Assembly: GCA_947444305.1 (NCBI GenBank) | Contig: CANEZP010000009.1 | Location: 1-64,000 of the forward strand | Source of the DNA: Pseudobdellovibrionaceae bacterium | GTDB taxonomy: Bacteria > Bdellovibrionota > Bdellovibrionia > Bdellovibrionales > UBA1609 | Length of the DNA: 64,000 bases | Reading direction: 5' to 3' | In this document: positions 57,670 to 64,000 of the stretch, piece by piece | Layout: each line of letters opens with the position of its first letter | Numbering within the stretch: position 1 is the stretch's first letter | Translations under genes and position numbers: made by a program | The notes under the pieces: model-generated | Told to the model about the DNA's origin: nothing | The model's input: only the letters and a program-made list of their open reading frames with translations | Database searches by the model: none

Positions 57670-58722
57670 ATGAGAATCCGTTTTTTAGCCGGCATCCTAT
57701 CGTTTTTTATTTTCTCCTTAAAAGTTCAGGCTTCCGCCTTTTCCGAAAATTTCGGGCTGCTCGCGAGCGGTTCGCTCGAAGCGGGTAGGATCGGAAGCGA
57801 CGATGCGGGTCTAAAAGACCGCTGGATGAACGCATTCTCGGTGGATGCACTCGGCGGCTACCAGCTCGGCCGTTTATTGATCGGCCTTCACGGTGATTAC
57901 CGGCTTCAGGGGCAAATGACGAGTTTGTCCGGGGCGGGCGGCACGAATCTCAAGGGCGATGCTTTTTTGTTGGGTTTAGGAGCCGGCTACCGTTTCAGCG
58001 AAAAATTTTACGGCATGGCCGCGCTCGACCTGCTCGGTAAATATAACTTCGGCCAAGACACGCAAGACGGAAACAGCGACGAGTTGCGCTCGCCGATCGG
58101 ACTGCGCGCGAAGTTTGGTTACTTCTTTACCGAACGATTTCCGCTCACCCTCGACTTCGACATGCAGTACCTGCAATTCCAAAAGTTCCACGTCGGCGGC
58201 GTCGACAACGGTTGGAAAACAAACCAATGGATGGCCGGTGCCGGTTTGACTTATCACTTCGGTGCAACCGGACGTACGACCGCTTCCGCAGCGCAAGTTT
58301 CCGAGCCGGTTCCCGCCGCGACTCCGGCCCCTGCGCCGGCCGAGGCCGCGGAACAAAAACCCGCTCCGGCTTCACCGAATTTCGAAACGATCGTGCTTCA
58401 ATTTGCACCTTACGGCACTTCGCTTTCGGGAGAGGCTCAAGAAACGCTTCGTAAGGCCGCGGCCGCGCTCGCCGGCCGACCCGCGGTGAGAATACGCGTT
58501 GAAGGTCACAGCGACACATCCGGCGAACCGACCCGCAACATCAATCTTTCAAAAAAGCGTGCAGAATCGGTCCGGGCATTCCTTGTTAAGAATGGTGTCG
58601 CAAAGGATCGCATCACCGTCGTCGGTTTAGGTTCGAGTCGCCCGGTCGCCGACAATGAAGAGAAATCGGGTCGTGCCACTAATCGCCGCGTCGAGATTCA
58701 CCTCGAAACGGCCGGAGAATAA
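57670..58722 (+). CDS. OmpA-family outer-membrane protein
   Basis: 350 residues. Signal peptide (G-I-L-S-F-F-I-F-S-L-K-V-Q-A). Residues ~22-195 form an eight-strand-type barrel (L-L-I-G-L-H-G-D-Y-R-L, L-L-G-L-G-A-G-Y-R-F, M-A-G-A-G-L-T-Y-H-F). A Pro/Ala-rich hinge follows, then an OmpA C-terminal peptidoglycan-binding domain (V-R-I-R-V-E-G-H-S-D-T-S-G, N-I-N-L-S-K-K-R-A-E-S-V, A-T-N-R-R-V-E-I). It links outer membrane to cell wall. Two bases separate its stop from the next start, so it is co-translated with the cadherin-like lipoprotein. Confidence 0.93.
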   Translation: MRIRFLAGILSFFIFSLKVQASAFSENFGLLASGSLEAGRIGSDDAGLKDRWMNAFSVDALGGYQLGRLLIGLHGDYRLQGQMTSLSGAGGTNLKGDAFLLGLGAGYRFSEKFYGMAALDLLGKYNFGQDTQDGNSDELRSPIGLRAKFGYFFTERFPLTLDFDMQYLQFQKFHVGGVDNGWKTNQWMAGAGLTYHFGATGRTTASAAQVSEPVPAATPAPAPAEAAEQKPAPASPNFETIVLQFAPYGTSLSGEAQETLRKAAAALAGRPAVRIRVEGHSDTSGEPTRNINLSKKRAESVRAFLVKNGVAKDRITVVGLGSSRPVADNEEKSGRATNRRVEIHLETAGE

Positions 58723-58724
58723 TT

Positions 58725-60119
58725 ATGAATAACGTATTTCACCTGATCCTCACGTTTGCGTTCGCGACCGGAATTACCGCCTGCGGAATTTCGGGGGGAC
58801 CTTCTCTCTCCAAAGTTTCGGCCAGCAGTAATTCAAGCTTATCTTCTCTCTCGATTTCGGCGGGCGCTTTGGTGCCGTCCTTTTCGAGCTCGGTCAAAGC
58901 GTATTCGCTCACGGTACCGGCCGGCGAAAACGTTTTAACATTAGGCTTCAACGCGGATTCCGCAGCGTCCGTAAAGGTAAACGGAGCCGCCGTTTCGGCG
59001 GGCGCATCGTCCGACATAAATATCCCCATCGGCGCGAGCGTCGTGAACGTGGTCGTGACCGCGGCCGACGGCAGCGTCACCACTTACGTGATTTCAATTA
59101 CCCGGCCGTCGGGATCCTCCAATGCCGACCTGACTTCCTTAGCTCTTTCCGCGGGAGCGCTCGATCCCATGTTTGCGACGGGCACGATCAACTACGCCGT
59201 CTTGATGAGTAATATCCCGACCGCCTTCACCGTGACGCCGACCTCATCCGACGTGAACGCGCAAATCGATTTACGTTTCAACGGCGGAAGTTATCAGCGC
59301 GTAGCCTCGGGGGCCGTAAGCACAAGCTTGTTGCCGAACGGCGGGGCGAACACTTTAGAAGTTCGCGTGAAAGCGGAAGACGATACGTACAAAACCTACA
59401 CCGTCGCGGTGACTTACGGACTTTGCCCCGCGGGTTATTATTCGAACGGCGTAAACGCGTGCGTGCAAGTGGGACTCGGATTTTGGTCGCCCGCCGCCGA
59501 CAATTTACGTTACGCGTGCACGAACAAGCCGGCGTCGAACGCCCGCTACACGAGCCCCACGGCGGTCGGCGCGGGTTGTCCTTGGAGCTGCGACAATGGC
59601 TATCTCACCACCGACGGCGTAACTTGCCAGGCAAACGCAAATGCGCTCGCGCTCATTTGCAACGATGATGAAATCGCGGTTGGTCTCTACGGCCGGGACG
59701 GTGCGATCATTGATCGCCTTGGTGTACGCTGCGCCCTTTATCCCGGCGACGGAACAACCGGCACTGTCCGCAACGGTCCCGATTACGGCGGAAATGGTGG
59801 ATCGGCATTTAACATTTCGGGTACGAATGATTGCCCCGCCGGTTCCGTGCTTTACGAAGTCGATGGATTTTTAGCCTTGTATTCGGGAGCGCCACGCACG
59901 GGGCGTGTCCGTTTCCGATGTAAATCATTATTAAGCGGTGCACTCTCCTCGTGGAGCTTAGGTGGTGGTTACTGGGGTACGCAATCGGATCGCGGCGCCT
60001 TCAACTTCCACTGCGGCGCCACGGCCAATCCCTTCGGCGATTACGTCAACGGTCTCATCATCGACAACGCAGGCGGCGCCGCCTACACGGGCGACACCTT
60101 GGGAATCACCTGCCGGTAA
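58725..60119 (+). CDS. Lipoprotein with two cadherin-like beta-sandwich domains
   Basis: 464 residues. Lipobox I-T-A-C-G (lipid Cys ~20). Two tandem PF12733-type cadherin-like beta-sandwich domains: L-S-S-L-S-I-S-A-G-A-L-V-P-S-F ... T-Y-V-I-S-I-T-R and L-T-S-L-A-L-S-A-G-A-L-D-P-M-F ... T-Y-T-V-A-V-T-Y. Residues ~235-310 are Cys-rich (C-P-A-G-Y-Y-S-N-G, N-A-C-V-Q-V), like EGF-type or growth-factor-receptor-like turns. The C-terminal ~155 residues are Gly-rich with paired cysteines (L-I-C-N-D-D-E, F-R-C-K-S-L, F-H-C-G-A-T). Likely surface-exposed and disulfide-rich; binding role inferred. A terminator follows. Confidence 0.85.
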   Translation: MNNVFHLILTFAFATGITACGISGGPSLSKVSASSNSSLSSLSISAGALVPSFSSSVKAYSLTVPAGENVLTLGFNADSAASVKVNGAAVSAGASSDINIPIGASVVNVVVTAADGSVTTYVISITRPSGSSNADLTSLALSAGALDPMFATGTINYAVLMSNIPTAFTVTPTSSDVNAQIDLRFNGGSYQRVASGAVSTSLLPNGGANTLEVRVKAEDDTYKTYTVAVTYGLCPAGYYSNGVNACVQVGLGFWSPAADNLRYACTNKPASNARYTSPTAVGAGCPWSCDNGYLTTDGVTCQANANALALICNDDEIAVGLYGRDGAIIDRLGVRCALYPGDGTTGTVRNGPDYGGNGGSAFNISGTNDCPAGSVLYEVDGFLALYSGAPRTGRVRFRCKSLLSGALSSWSLGGGYWGTQSDRGAFNFHCGATANPFGDYVNGLIIDNAGGAAYTGDTLGITCR

Positions 60120-60132
60120 ATTCTAATTATTT

Positions 60133-60171
60133 AAAGGCTGACGGGGAGAATCCTCCTTCGCGGCCTTTTTA
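60133..60171 (+). terminator. Rho-independent terminator after the OmpA/cadherin-like lipoprotein pair
   Basis: AAAGGCTG (60133-60140) pairs with CGGCCTTT (60161-60168, one G-U), enclosing an inner GGGGA-GAA-TCCTC hairpin, and runs into TTTTT. Located 14 bases after the lipoprotein stop. Confidence 0.65.
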
Positions 60172-60286
60172 AGCTCCTCTGTAATCAATTTAGCCAGGCA
60201 ATTCTTCCTCAAACACTCTATATGCGGCCCGATTTCGGCATAGATCTTCCATTGCTAGAATGGTTCGGACCAAAATCGGAGATATC

Positions 60287-61318
60287 GTGAAACAGCTTAT
60301 CATTCTCGCGCTGACCCTCGTGACCGCTCAATCGGCCTATGCCCAGTCGGGATGGACAGGTTTCAAGAGGTCCAACGAGCCCGACATTCCGAAGCCGATC
60401 CAAAAGGCCTCTGAATCTGTCTTTCGCATTTTCTTCCCCGGCGCGCCGTTCGAGATCGTTGATCTGAGCGATCCGGCGAAGCTCGATTCCGTGATCGAGC
60501 AGTACAACAACAAGAATTGGGAGATGCTCCAACTTGGGTACTGCCGCGTACAAGGCATCGCGAAATGCCCCGTCTCGGCCGCAAAAAAATTGGGCGGAGG
60601 TTCCGCCTACATCGTTCGCGATAAAAAAACGGTGGCGACGAATCTCCACAATCTTCAACCATGGATCAGCATGGTCGCCGCGAACAACGGTTGGAAGACG
60701 GAAGACTTTAAAGAGAAACTCGGCGAAATCGTTGTTCCCGTTTTACTCATCGATCAAAACGAGCAGCCGGTGTTCACGGCGAGCGAAGCCCTAACGACGG
60801 GCGAGGCTTATCGCATTAAAGTCATTAACGACGATCCGCGATTGTATGCTCCGTCGGTGAATCCGCGACAGTTTGGTTTCGCCCTAAGCGACTACGTCGA
60901 GCTCGAATTCAAAAATGACTTCAAAGTTCCGTCTTTACCCATGGCGACCTCTTCGGTTGCCGACTTATATTTCGTGATCGGCTTTCCCGGACCGACAAAT
61001 ATTTTCGCGAAGCAGGGTTTAGTTGATGCCGACGGCATTCATCAAATGGTTTCCACCGGCTCACGAAGCGAGATAGAATTGCCGTCGAACCCCGGTTCGA
61101 TGTTGGCTCAGATAAAGTACTTCACCCGCATCACGGCTCCGACCTTCGTGGGCAACAGCGGCGGTCCGGTATTGAACGCTCGCGGCGAAGTCGTCGGAAT
61201 CTTGAGCTCAGGCGATCTCGAACGACAAATTAACGGAAAGCCCGCCTACTATTCCGAGTTCATCAACACCGGCAAACTGGACGACCTCCAAAAAACTTGG
61301 AAGACGGGGCAGCCTTGA
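60287..61318 (+). CDS. Exported trypsin-like serine protease
   Basis: 343 residues. GTG 60287 is preferred over ATG 60260: CGGAG lies six bases upstream, and the signal peptide then begins at once (M-K-Q-L-I-I-L-A-L-T-L-V-T-A-Q-S-A-Y-A). Chymotrypsin/HtrA-type fold: G-G-G-S-A-Y-I-V-R-D, T-N-L-H-N-L (His), F-A-L-S-D-Y-V-E-L-E-F (Asp), and A-P-T-F-V-G-N-S-G-G-P-V-L-N (Ser), followed by G-E-V-V-G-I-L-S-S-G. No PDZ domain, so not a full DegP/HtrA. Likely secreted or periplasmic. Unrelated in detail to the protease at 54316. Confidence 0.85.
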   Translation: MKQLIILALTLVTAQSAYAQSGWTGFKRSNEPDIPKPIQKASESVFRIFFPGAPFEIVDLSDPAKLDSVIEQYNNKNWEMLQLGYCRVQGIAKCPVSAAKKLGGGSAYIVRDKKTVATNLHNLQPWISMVAANNGWKTEDFKEKLGEIVVPVLLIDQNEQPVFTASEALTTGEAYRIKVINDDPRLYAPSVNPRQFGFALSDYVELEFKNDFKVPSLPMATSSVADLYFVIGFPGPTNIFAKQGLVDADGIHQMVSTGSRSEIELPSNPGSMLAQIKYFTRITAPTFVGNSGGPVLNARGEVVGILSSGDLERQINGKPAYYSEFINTGKLDDLQKTWKTGQP

Positions 61319-61331
61319 TTTGAGGGCATCG

Positions 61332-61637
61332 TCATTTAAGAAATGAACGTGTAAGTTTGTAGAGACTTGCGCCCAGCTGATCAGTCAGCTGCGCCAACTC
61401 CGGGCTCAGCAAATCTTCAATCTCAAGAATCGTAATCGATTCGCGAAAAGAGCCATGAGCAATTTCGTAGAAGCGAGCCTTCTCCTTATTTGAGAGCTTC
61501 GCATTCCCCTCCGCAAGATTGAGAGCAATCGAAGAACAACAACGAAGATATTGATCTCTCAAATGCACGGGCAACTTAAGCACGCGCGTTTTCCGGTAAT
61601 AGTCTTTAGCCAAATCCAGAGTTCGAAAATTTCCCAC
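61332..61637 (-). CDS. Four-helix-bundle protein of the S23/23S-rRNA intervening-sequence family
   Basis: 101 residues. GTG 61637 is chosen: CTGGAG lies five bases upstream and the chain then starts as the family does; the frame continues 30 codons upstream without a ribosome-binding site. Family pattern: N-F-R-T-L-D-L-A-K-D-Y-Y, L-K-L-P-V-H-L-R-D-Q-Y-L-R-C-C-S-S-I-A-L-N-L-A-E-G-N, E-K-A-R-F-Y-E-I-A-H-G-S-F-R-E-S. Such proteins were named from intervening sequences within 23S rRNA genes; relatives serve as accessory (Avd-like) proteins of diversity-generating retroelements. Neither is present here. Instead it sits behind a repeat tract and a tRNA-Ser gene, hinting at a small mobile unit (inference). 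Confidence 0.82.
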   Translation of the reverse strand: MGNFRTLDLAKDYYRKTRVLKLPVHLRDQYLRCCSSIALNLAEGNAKLSNKEKARFYEIAHGSFRESITILEIEDLLSPELAQLTDQLGASLYKLTRSFLK

Positions 61638-61716
61638 AGCATCTCCAGGAACGAATTTCCCGAGATCACTCTGCAAAAATTCAAGATTGTTCAAACGGAC
61701 GACACGAGACGAGAAC

Positions 61717-61826
61717 GAATTCGGCACCTGAATACCGAACCAGTATTCGGACCGGTATTCAGTATTCAGATCGGTATTCAGTATTCAGTCCAGAATTCGG
61801 AATACCGAATTCAGAATTCCGTATTC
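61717..61826. repeat. Dense GTATTC/GAATAC/GAATTC repeat tract
   Basis: Twelve GAATTC, GTATTC or GAATAC hexamers in 110 bp, with an exact CGGTATTCAGTATTCAG unit at 61753 and 61772 (19-bp period) and inverted partners such as CTGAATACCG (61728-61737). It can fold into several alternative hairpins. It lies between the tRNA-Ser 3' end and the four-helix-bundle gene. The base make-up differs from everything around it. Probable part of a mobile or selfish unit (inference). Confidence 0.85.
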
Positions 61827-61840
61827 AGGAGCGCGCGAAT

Positions 61841-61930
61841 TGGCGGAGAGAGTGAGATTCGAACTCACGGTGACCTTGCGACCACGGCAGCGTTCCAGGC
61901 TGCTGGATTAAACCACTCTCCCATCTCTCC
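61841..61930 (-). tRNA. tRNA-Ser (anticodon GGA)
   Basis: Reading the minus strand, the acceptor arm GGAGAGA pairs with TCTCTCC, followed by discriminator G and an encoded CCA (61843-61841). The anticodon arm is GCAGC-CTGGAAC-GCTGC with anticodon GGA. A long variable arm (around CGTGGTCGCAAGGTCACC) is typical of serine tRNAs, and the T arm is GTGAG-TTCGAAT-CTCAC. It reads UCC/UCU codons. The gene appears complete; the repeat tract and the four-helix-bundle gene lie directly 3' of it. Confidence 0.95.
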
Positions 61931-62062
61931 GCACTTGAGGAACAATGAAGGATTTCATGGAGATAGCATCCGCGTACGGCGGTGTCCAGTGACCCTTTGT
62001 AAAACTAATCCAAATAACGACACCGAAGTGTGTTAAGGTGACTTCTCTTAAGGGGGCTGTAA

Positions 62063-62374
62063 ATGGACAATAAGACCGTACTCGTTGGTAACTTCGCCGC
62101 GTCAACCGACACAAGTGATCTGGATATCATGTTTTCGACCGTCGGCAACGTTGAGAAGATCAGTTTCGTTACCGACGCCAATACCGGTCGTGTTCGTTGC
62201 CTCGTCGAAATGTCTACCCCTTTAGAAGCCGTTGACTGCGTTGATCGTTTTCACGGCCAGGATTTGAACGGCCAAACGATCACCGTTTCCATGAATATCA
62301 TCCGCACTTTCGCACCTTTGAAGCTTGTTGAGACCAAAAAAAAACGCGTCCGTCGGGCCGCGTTTTCAAAGTAA
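62063..62374 (+). CDS. RRM RNA-binding protein with degenerate RNP1
   Basis: 103 residues. Single RRM: RNP2 is T-V-L-V-G-N-F (near consensus), followed by a helix and D-A-N-T-G-R-V-R-C-L-V-E-M, where RNP1 aromatic residues (normally G-F-G-F-V) are replaced by V, R, C, L. The C-terminus is strongly basic (K-K-K-R-V-R-R-A-A-F-S-K). Loss of stacking aromatics suggests altered or weak RNA binding, perhaps with binding carried by the basic tail. Bacterial RRM proteins are often cold- or stress-linked. A hairpin terminator follows at 62403. Confidence 0.85.
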   Translation: MDNKTVLVGNFAASTDTSDLDIMFSTVGNVEKISFVTDANTGRVRCLVEMSTPLEAVDCVDRFHGQDLNGQTITVSMNIIRTFAPLKLVETKKKRVRRAAFSK

Positions 62375-62402
62375 GCAAATTTTAGTTCAAAGATTTGATC
62401 CA

Positions 62403-62422
62403 AAGGCAGGCGAACCTGCCTT
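62403..62422. terminator. Bidirectional hairpin between convergent RRM and FKBP genes
   Basis: AAGGCAGG (62403-62410), CGAA tetraloop, CCTGCCTT (62415-62422), an eight-pair perfect stem, followed by a T-rich CTTTC on the plus side. It lies between the two convergent stop codons (62374 and 62436). Confidence 0.7.
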
Positions 62423-62435
62423 CTTTCATAACAAT

Positions 62436-62909
62436 CTAATGTAAGCTTGCCTTCGGATCCCAAGGATTCGAATCTGCAACTTCGTCTAAGGTCGCCGCAC
62501 GCGCGGCGGTTGCCTCAATCTCGAAAACCAAATCTTGGCCGGCGAGCGGGTGGTTCGCGTCGAGCGTCACGTCGTCGCCCAAAATTTCGGTGACCCGGTA
62601 AACTTGTTTGTCGCCGTTGTCGGCCAGCATGACCGTATCGCCCAGACTCAAAACTTTATTGCGCTTCAAGTTTTCGCGCGAGCAATGCAGAACTTGGCGG
62701 GGATCGTAAAAACCATAAGCCTCTTTGGCCGAGACGACGATCCGTCTTTTCTCGCCCTTACTTAGATTTTGCAGACCCTTGATCAAGCCGACCAACAGGT
62801 CCTTCTGATTTTCGTCGTAAGTCAGCACGTCATGATTGAACGTAGAGCTGATCACGCGTCCCATCTTGTCTTTGACTACGCAATGGAACGAAACAATTTG
62901 AGCATTCAT
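62436..62909 (-). CDS. FKBP-type peptidyl-prolyl isomerase, SlyD-like
   Basis: 157 residues. SlyD/FKBP arrangement: F-H-C-V-V-K-D-K-M-G-R-V-I-S-S-T, L-L-V-G-L-I-K-G-L-Q-N-L-S-K-G-E-K-R (FKBP strand), an insert-in-flap domain (~75-125), and D-A-N-H-P-L-A-G-Q-D-L-V-F-E-I-E, the SlyD hallmark N-H-P-L-A-G. No His-rich metal-binding tail. Cytoplasmic isomerase/chaperone helping protein folding. Single gene, divergent from the Gly-rich RRM gene. Confidence 0.92.
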   Translation of the reverse strand: MNAQIVSFHCVVKDKMGRVISSTFNHDVLTYDENQKDLLVGLIKGLQNLSKGEKRRIVVSAKEAYGFYDPRQVLHCSRENLKRNKVLSLGDTVMLADNGDKQVYRVTEILGDDVTLDANHPLAGQDLVFEIEATAARAATLDEVADSNPWDPKASLH

Positions 62910-63253
62910 GGCGTTTCCTTCCTGTGCACCGGAATTAAACCGGTGGATTTATGAACTAAACCTGAGGATCAGGGAACAGAACGTTTTCGCTTAAACGGTA
63001 CCCAGAACAGAAAAGTCTCAAGATCGAGAAGGCTGGGATCTAAATGCTTAATTACAGGACCGAAAGAAGAAGGGGTCCATATATAGGATAGGCTCAATTC
63101 TAAGGGGACGTCAAATTTTCACACAATTACGGCAATCCTCTACCAATTTGAGACACTCGTTGCTATATCAAGCCCCAGAACTGGCCTTGTTAAGAGTCTC
63201 TAGGTATTTCACCTGTGTCCTCTGAACTGGCTCCCTAGCCCTTTGGAGGTTAT
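62910..63253. other. 344-bp divergent intergenic region
   Basis: Separates the FKBP gene (minus) and the Gly-rich RRM gene (plus). It holds AT-rich stretches (CATATATAGGATAG near 63078; TGCTATATC at 63161-63169, an extended -10-like sequence without a good -35) and two copies of GAACTGGC about 45 bp apart in the likely 5' leader of the RRM gene. A long leader would suit a cold- or self-regulated RNA-binding protein, but no defined riboswitch is recognisable. Confidence 0.5.
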
Positions 63254-63595
63254 GTGGGAAGAAAATTATACGTCGGGAATTTGCCGTTTTCGGCGACCGA
63301 ACAAGTGCTGAGCGACACTTTTGCTCAATGTGGACAGGTAGATACCGTCAAGATCATTACTGATCGTGATACCGGCCGCAGCAAAGGTTTCGGTTTCGTA
63401 GAAATGGGTTCTGATGAAGAAGCCCAAGCTGCGATCGACAAATTGAACGGCCAAGACTTCGAAGGCCGCGCTCTTACGGTAAACGAAGCTAAGCCCATGC
63501 CCCCCCGTGATTCACGTGGCGGCGGCGGTGGTGGCGGCGGCGGACGCGGCGGAGGCGGCGGTGGTCGCGGCGGCGGCGGCGGCGGTCGTTGGTAG
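63254..63595 (+). CDS. Glycine-rich RRM RNA-binding protein
   Basis: 113 residues. GTG 63254 is chosen since GGAGG is four bases upstream; an overlapping ATG at 63252 is in another frame. Canonical RRM: RNP2 K-L-Y-V-G-N-L, RNP1 S-K-G-F-G-F-V-E-M, followed by a short Pro-rich linker and a Gly/Arg tail of ~25 residues (G-G-G-R-G-G-G-G-G). The layout matches bacterial and plant Gly-rich RNA-binding proteins, often RNA chaperones in cold or stress. A strong terminator lies 29 bases after the stop. Confidence 0.93.
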   Translation: MGRKLYVGNLPFSATEQVLSDTFAQCGQVDTVKIITDRDTGRSKGFGFVEMGSDEEAQAAIDKLNGQDFEGRALTVNEAKPMPPRDSRGGGGGGGGGRGGGGGGRGGGGGGRW

Positions 63596-63624
63596 AACTT
63601 AGATTTCATTATTGAAATTGTCTT

Positions 63625-63652
63625 AAAGGCTCTCGCAAGAGAGCCTTTTTTT
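63625..63652 (+). terminator. Strong Rho-independent terminator after the Gly-rich RRM gene
   Basis: AAAGGCTCTC (63625-63634), GCAA tetraloop, GAGAGCCTTT (63639-63648), ten perfect pairs, continuing into a run of T. A textbook intrinsic terminator. Confidence 0.92.
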
Positions 63653-63700
63653 ATATGATATTGCGGCGCCGGAGCGGCGGCGCCTTTCATCGGGGGCAAC

Positions 63701-63931
63701 ATGTTTCATACGATTAAAATGGGTTTGGATTCGGGTAAGCAGGCCGAAGTGATTTCGATTCTCTCGCGCGAGAAGATTGCGCACATTCAGACGAGCGGTG
63801 GCTTGTGCGTGAAGGCGACAACCGAAGAATTGAACAAAGCGCTCGGCAAGACGGCCCAGGGTTTGAGCGTCGAGAAAGTTAATCCGTCGGAGGAAGTTCC
63901 GCCCGACGTTCGTGCGTTTATGGAAAGTTAG
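63701..63931 (+). CDS. Small protein of unknown function
   Basis: 76 residues, GGGGC before the ATG. Soluble alpha/beta chain: T-I-K-M-G-L-D-S-G-K-Q-A-E-V-I-S-I-L-S, L-C-V-K-A-T-T-E-E-L-N-K-A-L-G-K, and an acidic tail (V-P-P-D-V-R-A-F-M-E-S). No signal peptide or motif I recognise. It may be a small regulatory or ribosome-associated protein; nothing more can be said. Its stop abuts the stop of a minus-strand gene that runs off the window. Confidence 0.7.
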   Translation: MFHTIKMGLDSGKQAEVISILSREKIAHIQTSGGLCVKATTEELNKALGKTAQGLSVEKVNPSEEVPPDVRAFMES

Positions 63932-64000
63932 TTAGTAGCGTTTTTTATAGAGGTGCTGGATCCGGCGAAGTTCTTCTTCGCGGTTGTCCGAGTACCAACC
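63932..64000 (-). CDS. 3' end of a minus-strand gene (partial)
   Basis: Reading in from the window end, 22 codons are open before TAA at 63934-63932: G-W-Y-S-D-N-R-E-E-E-L-R-R-I-Q-H-L-Y-K-K-R-Y. The helical, charged make-up and the position exactly beyond the convergent stop at 63931 suggest a real gene tail. Too short to identify. Confidence 0.5.
   Translation of the reverse strand, partial: GWYSDNREEELRRIQHLYKKRY

Noticed and set aside
61332-61637. Accessory protein of a diversity-generating retroelement
   Set aside because: No reverse transcriptase, template repeat or variable target gene lies nearby; only the S23-type protein is shared.
53721-63161. The 14-mer TTGAGACACTCGTT shared at 53721 and 63148 as a promoter motif
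   Set aside because: Exact 14-mers recur by chance several times in 64 kb, and neither copy has a properly spaced -10 partner.

Overview
The window is a moderately GC-rich stretch of a Gram-negative, diderm chromosome. It is rich in lipoproteins, secreted proteins and peptidases, with giant repeat proteins, a caa3-type oxidase and two MotA/MotB-type ion-driven motors. A lipoprotein with an F-Q-N-C processing site, two small RRM RNA-binding proteins and this secretome suggest the Bdellovibrionota (Bdellovibrio-like), but that assignment is inference; no rRNA or marker gene is present to settle it.

Layout. (1) 1-16979: the 3' 11.4 kb of a giant surface protein (24 Ig-like repeats, two Fn3 domains, 14 RCC1-type blades), a DsbA-like lipoprotein, then five genes that overlap or abut: a periplasmic helical-repeat protein, MotA-like, MotB-like, a membrane protein that looks like a FliF C-terminal half fused to a FliG-like domain, and a small outer-membrane barrel. 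No other flagellar gene is present. I read this as a possible non-flagellar, adhesin-linked motor and consider it the most interesting part of the window. (2) 17065-19875: a zincin-like protein, a thiamine-diphosphokinase-like protein and a BamE-like lipoprotein. (3) 20078-27815: a cytochrome c oxidase cluster (cytochrome c, SCO, CoxB with haem c, CoxA, CoxC, CoxD, CtaB, CtaA) followed by an unknown secreted protein. (4) 27840-31288: maleylacetoacetate isomerase and fumarylacetoacetase (end of tyrosine breakdown), an unknown lipoprotein, purN. (5) 31340-36630: a complete branched-chain amino-acid ABC transporter with an extra exported protein coupled to its end. (6) 36627-40867: M32 carboxypeptidase, Gfo/Idh/MocA oxidoreductase, a small membrane protein with a hemerythrin, and a Tyr/Glu/Arg-repeat exported protein. 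(7) 41117-46088: a second motor-like operon (OmpA/MotB-type protein with a long coiled coil, MotA/TolQ-type protein, FHA coiled-coil membrane protein). (8) 46199-61318: mostly envelope and secreted proteins: beta-helix lipoprotein, BI-1 family protein, Cys-rich mini-protein, dihaem cytochrome, zinc-ribbon/TPR protein, large lipoprotein, two trypsin-like proteases, M3 oligopeptidase, OmpA protein, cadherin-like-domain lipoprotein. (9) 61332-64000: a four-helix-bundle (S23/IVP family) gene with a dense GTATTC/GAATTC repeat tract directly behind a tRNA-Ser(GGA), then RRM protein, FKBP/SlyD-type isomerase, Gly-rich RRM protein, and a small unknown protein; a minus-strand gene tail ends the window.

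How it fits together: the oxidase supplies proton-motive force that both motor clusters could use; the DsbA-like lipoprotein sits next to a surface protein with two cysteines in nearly every repeat; and the peptidases, amino-acid importer and aromatic catabolism genes fit an organism living on protein, possibly a predator. All start sites given were chosen by ribosome-binding site, signal peptide or family length where these were informative.
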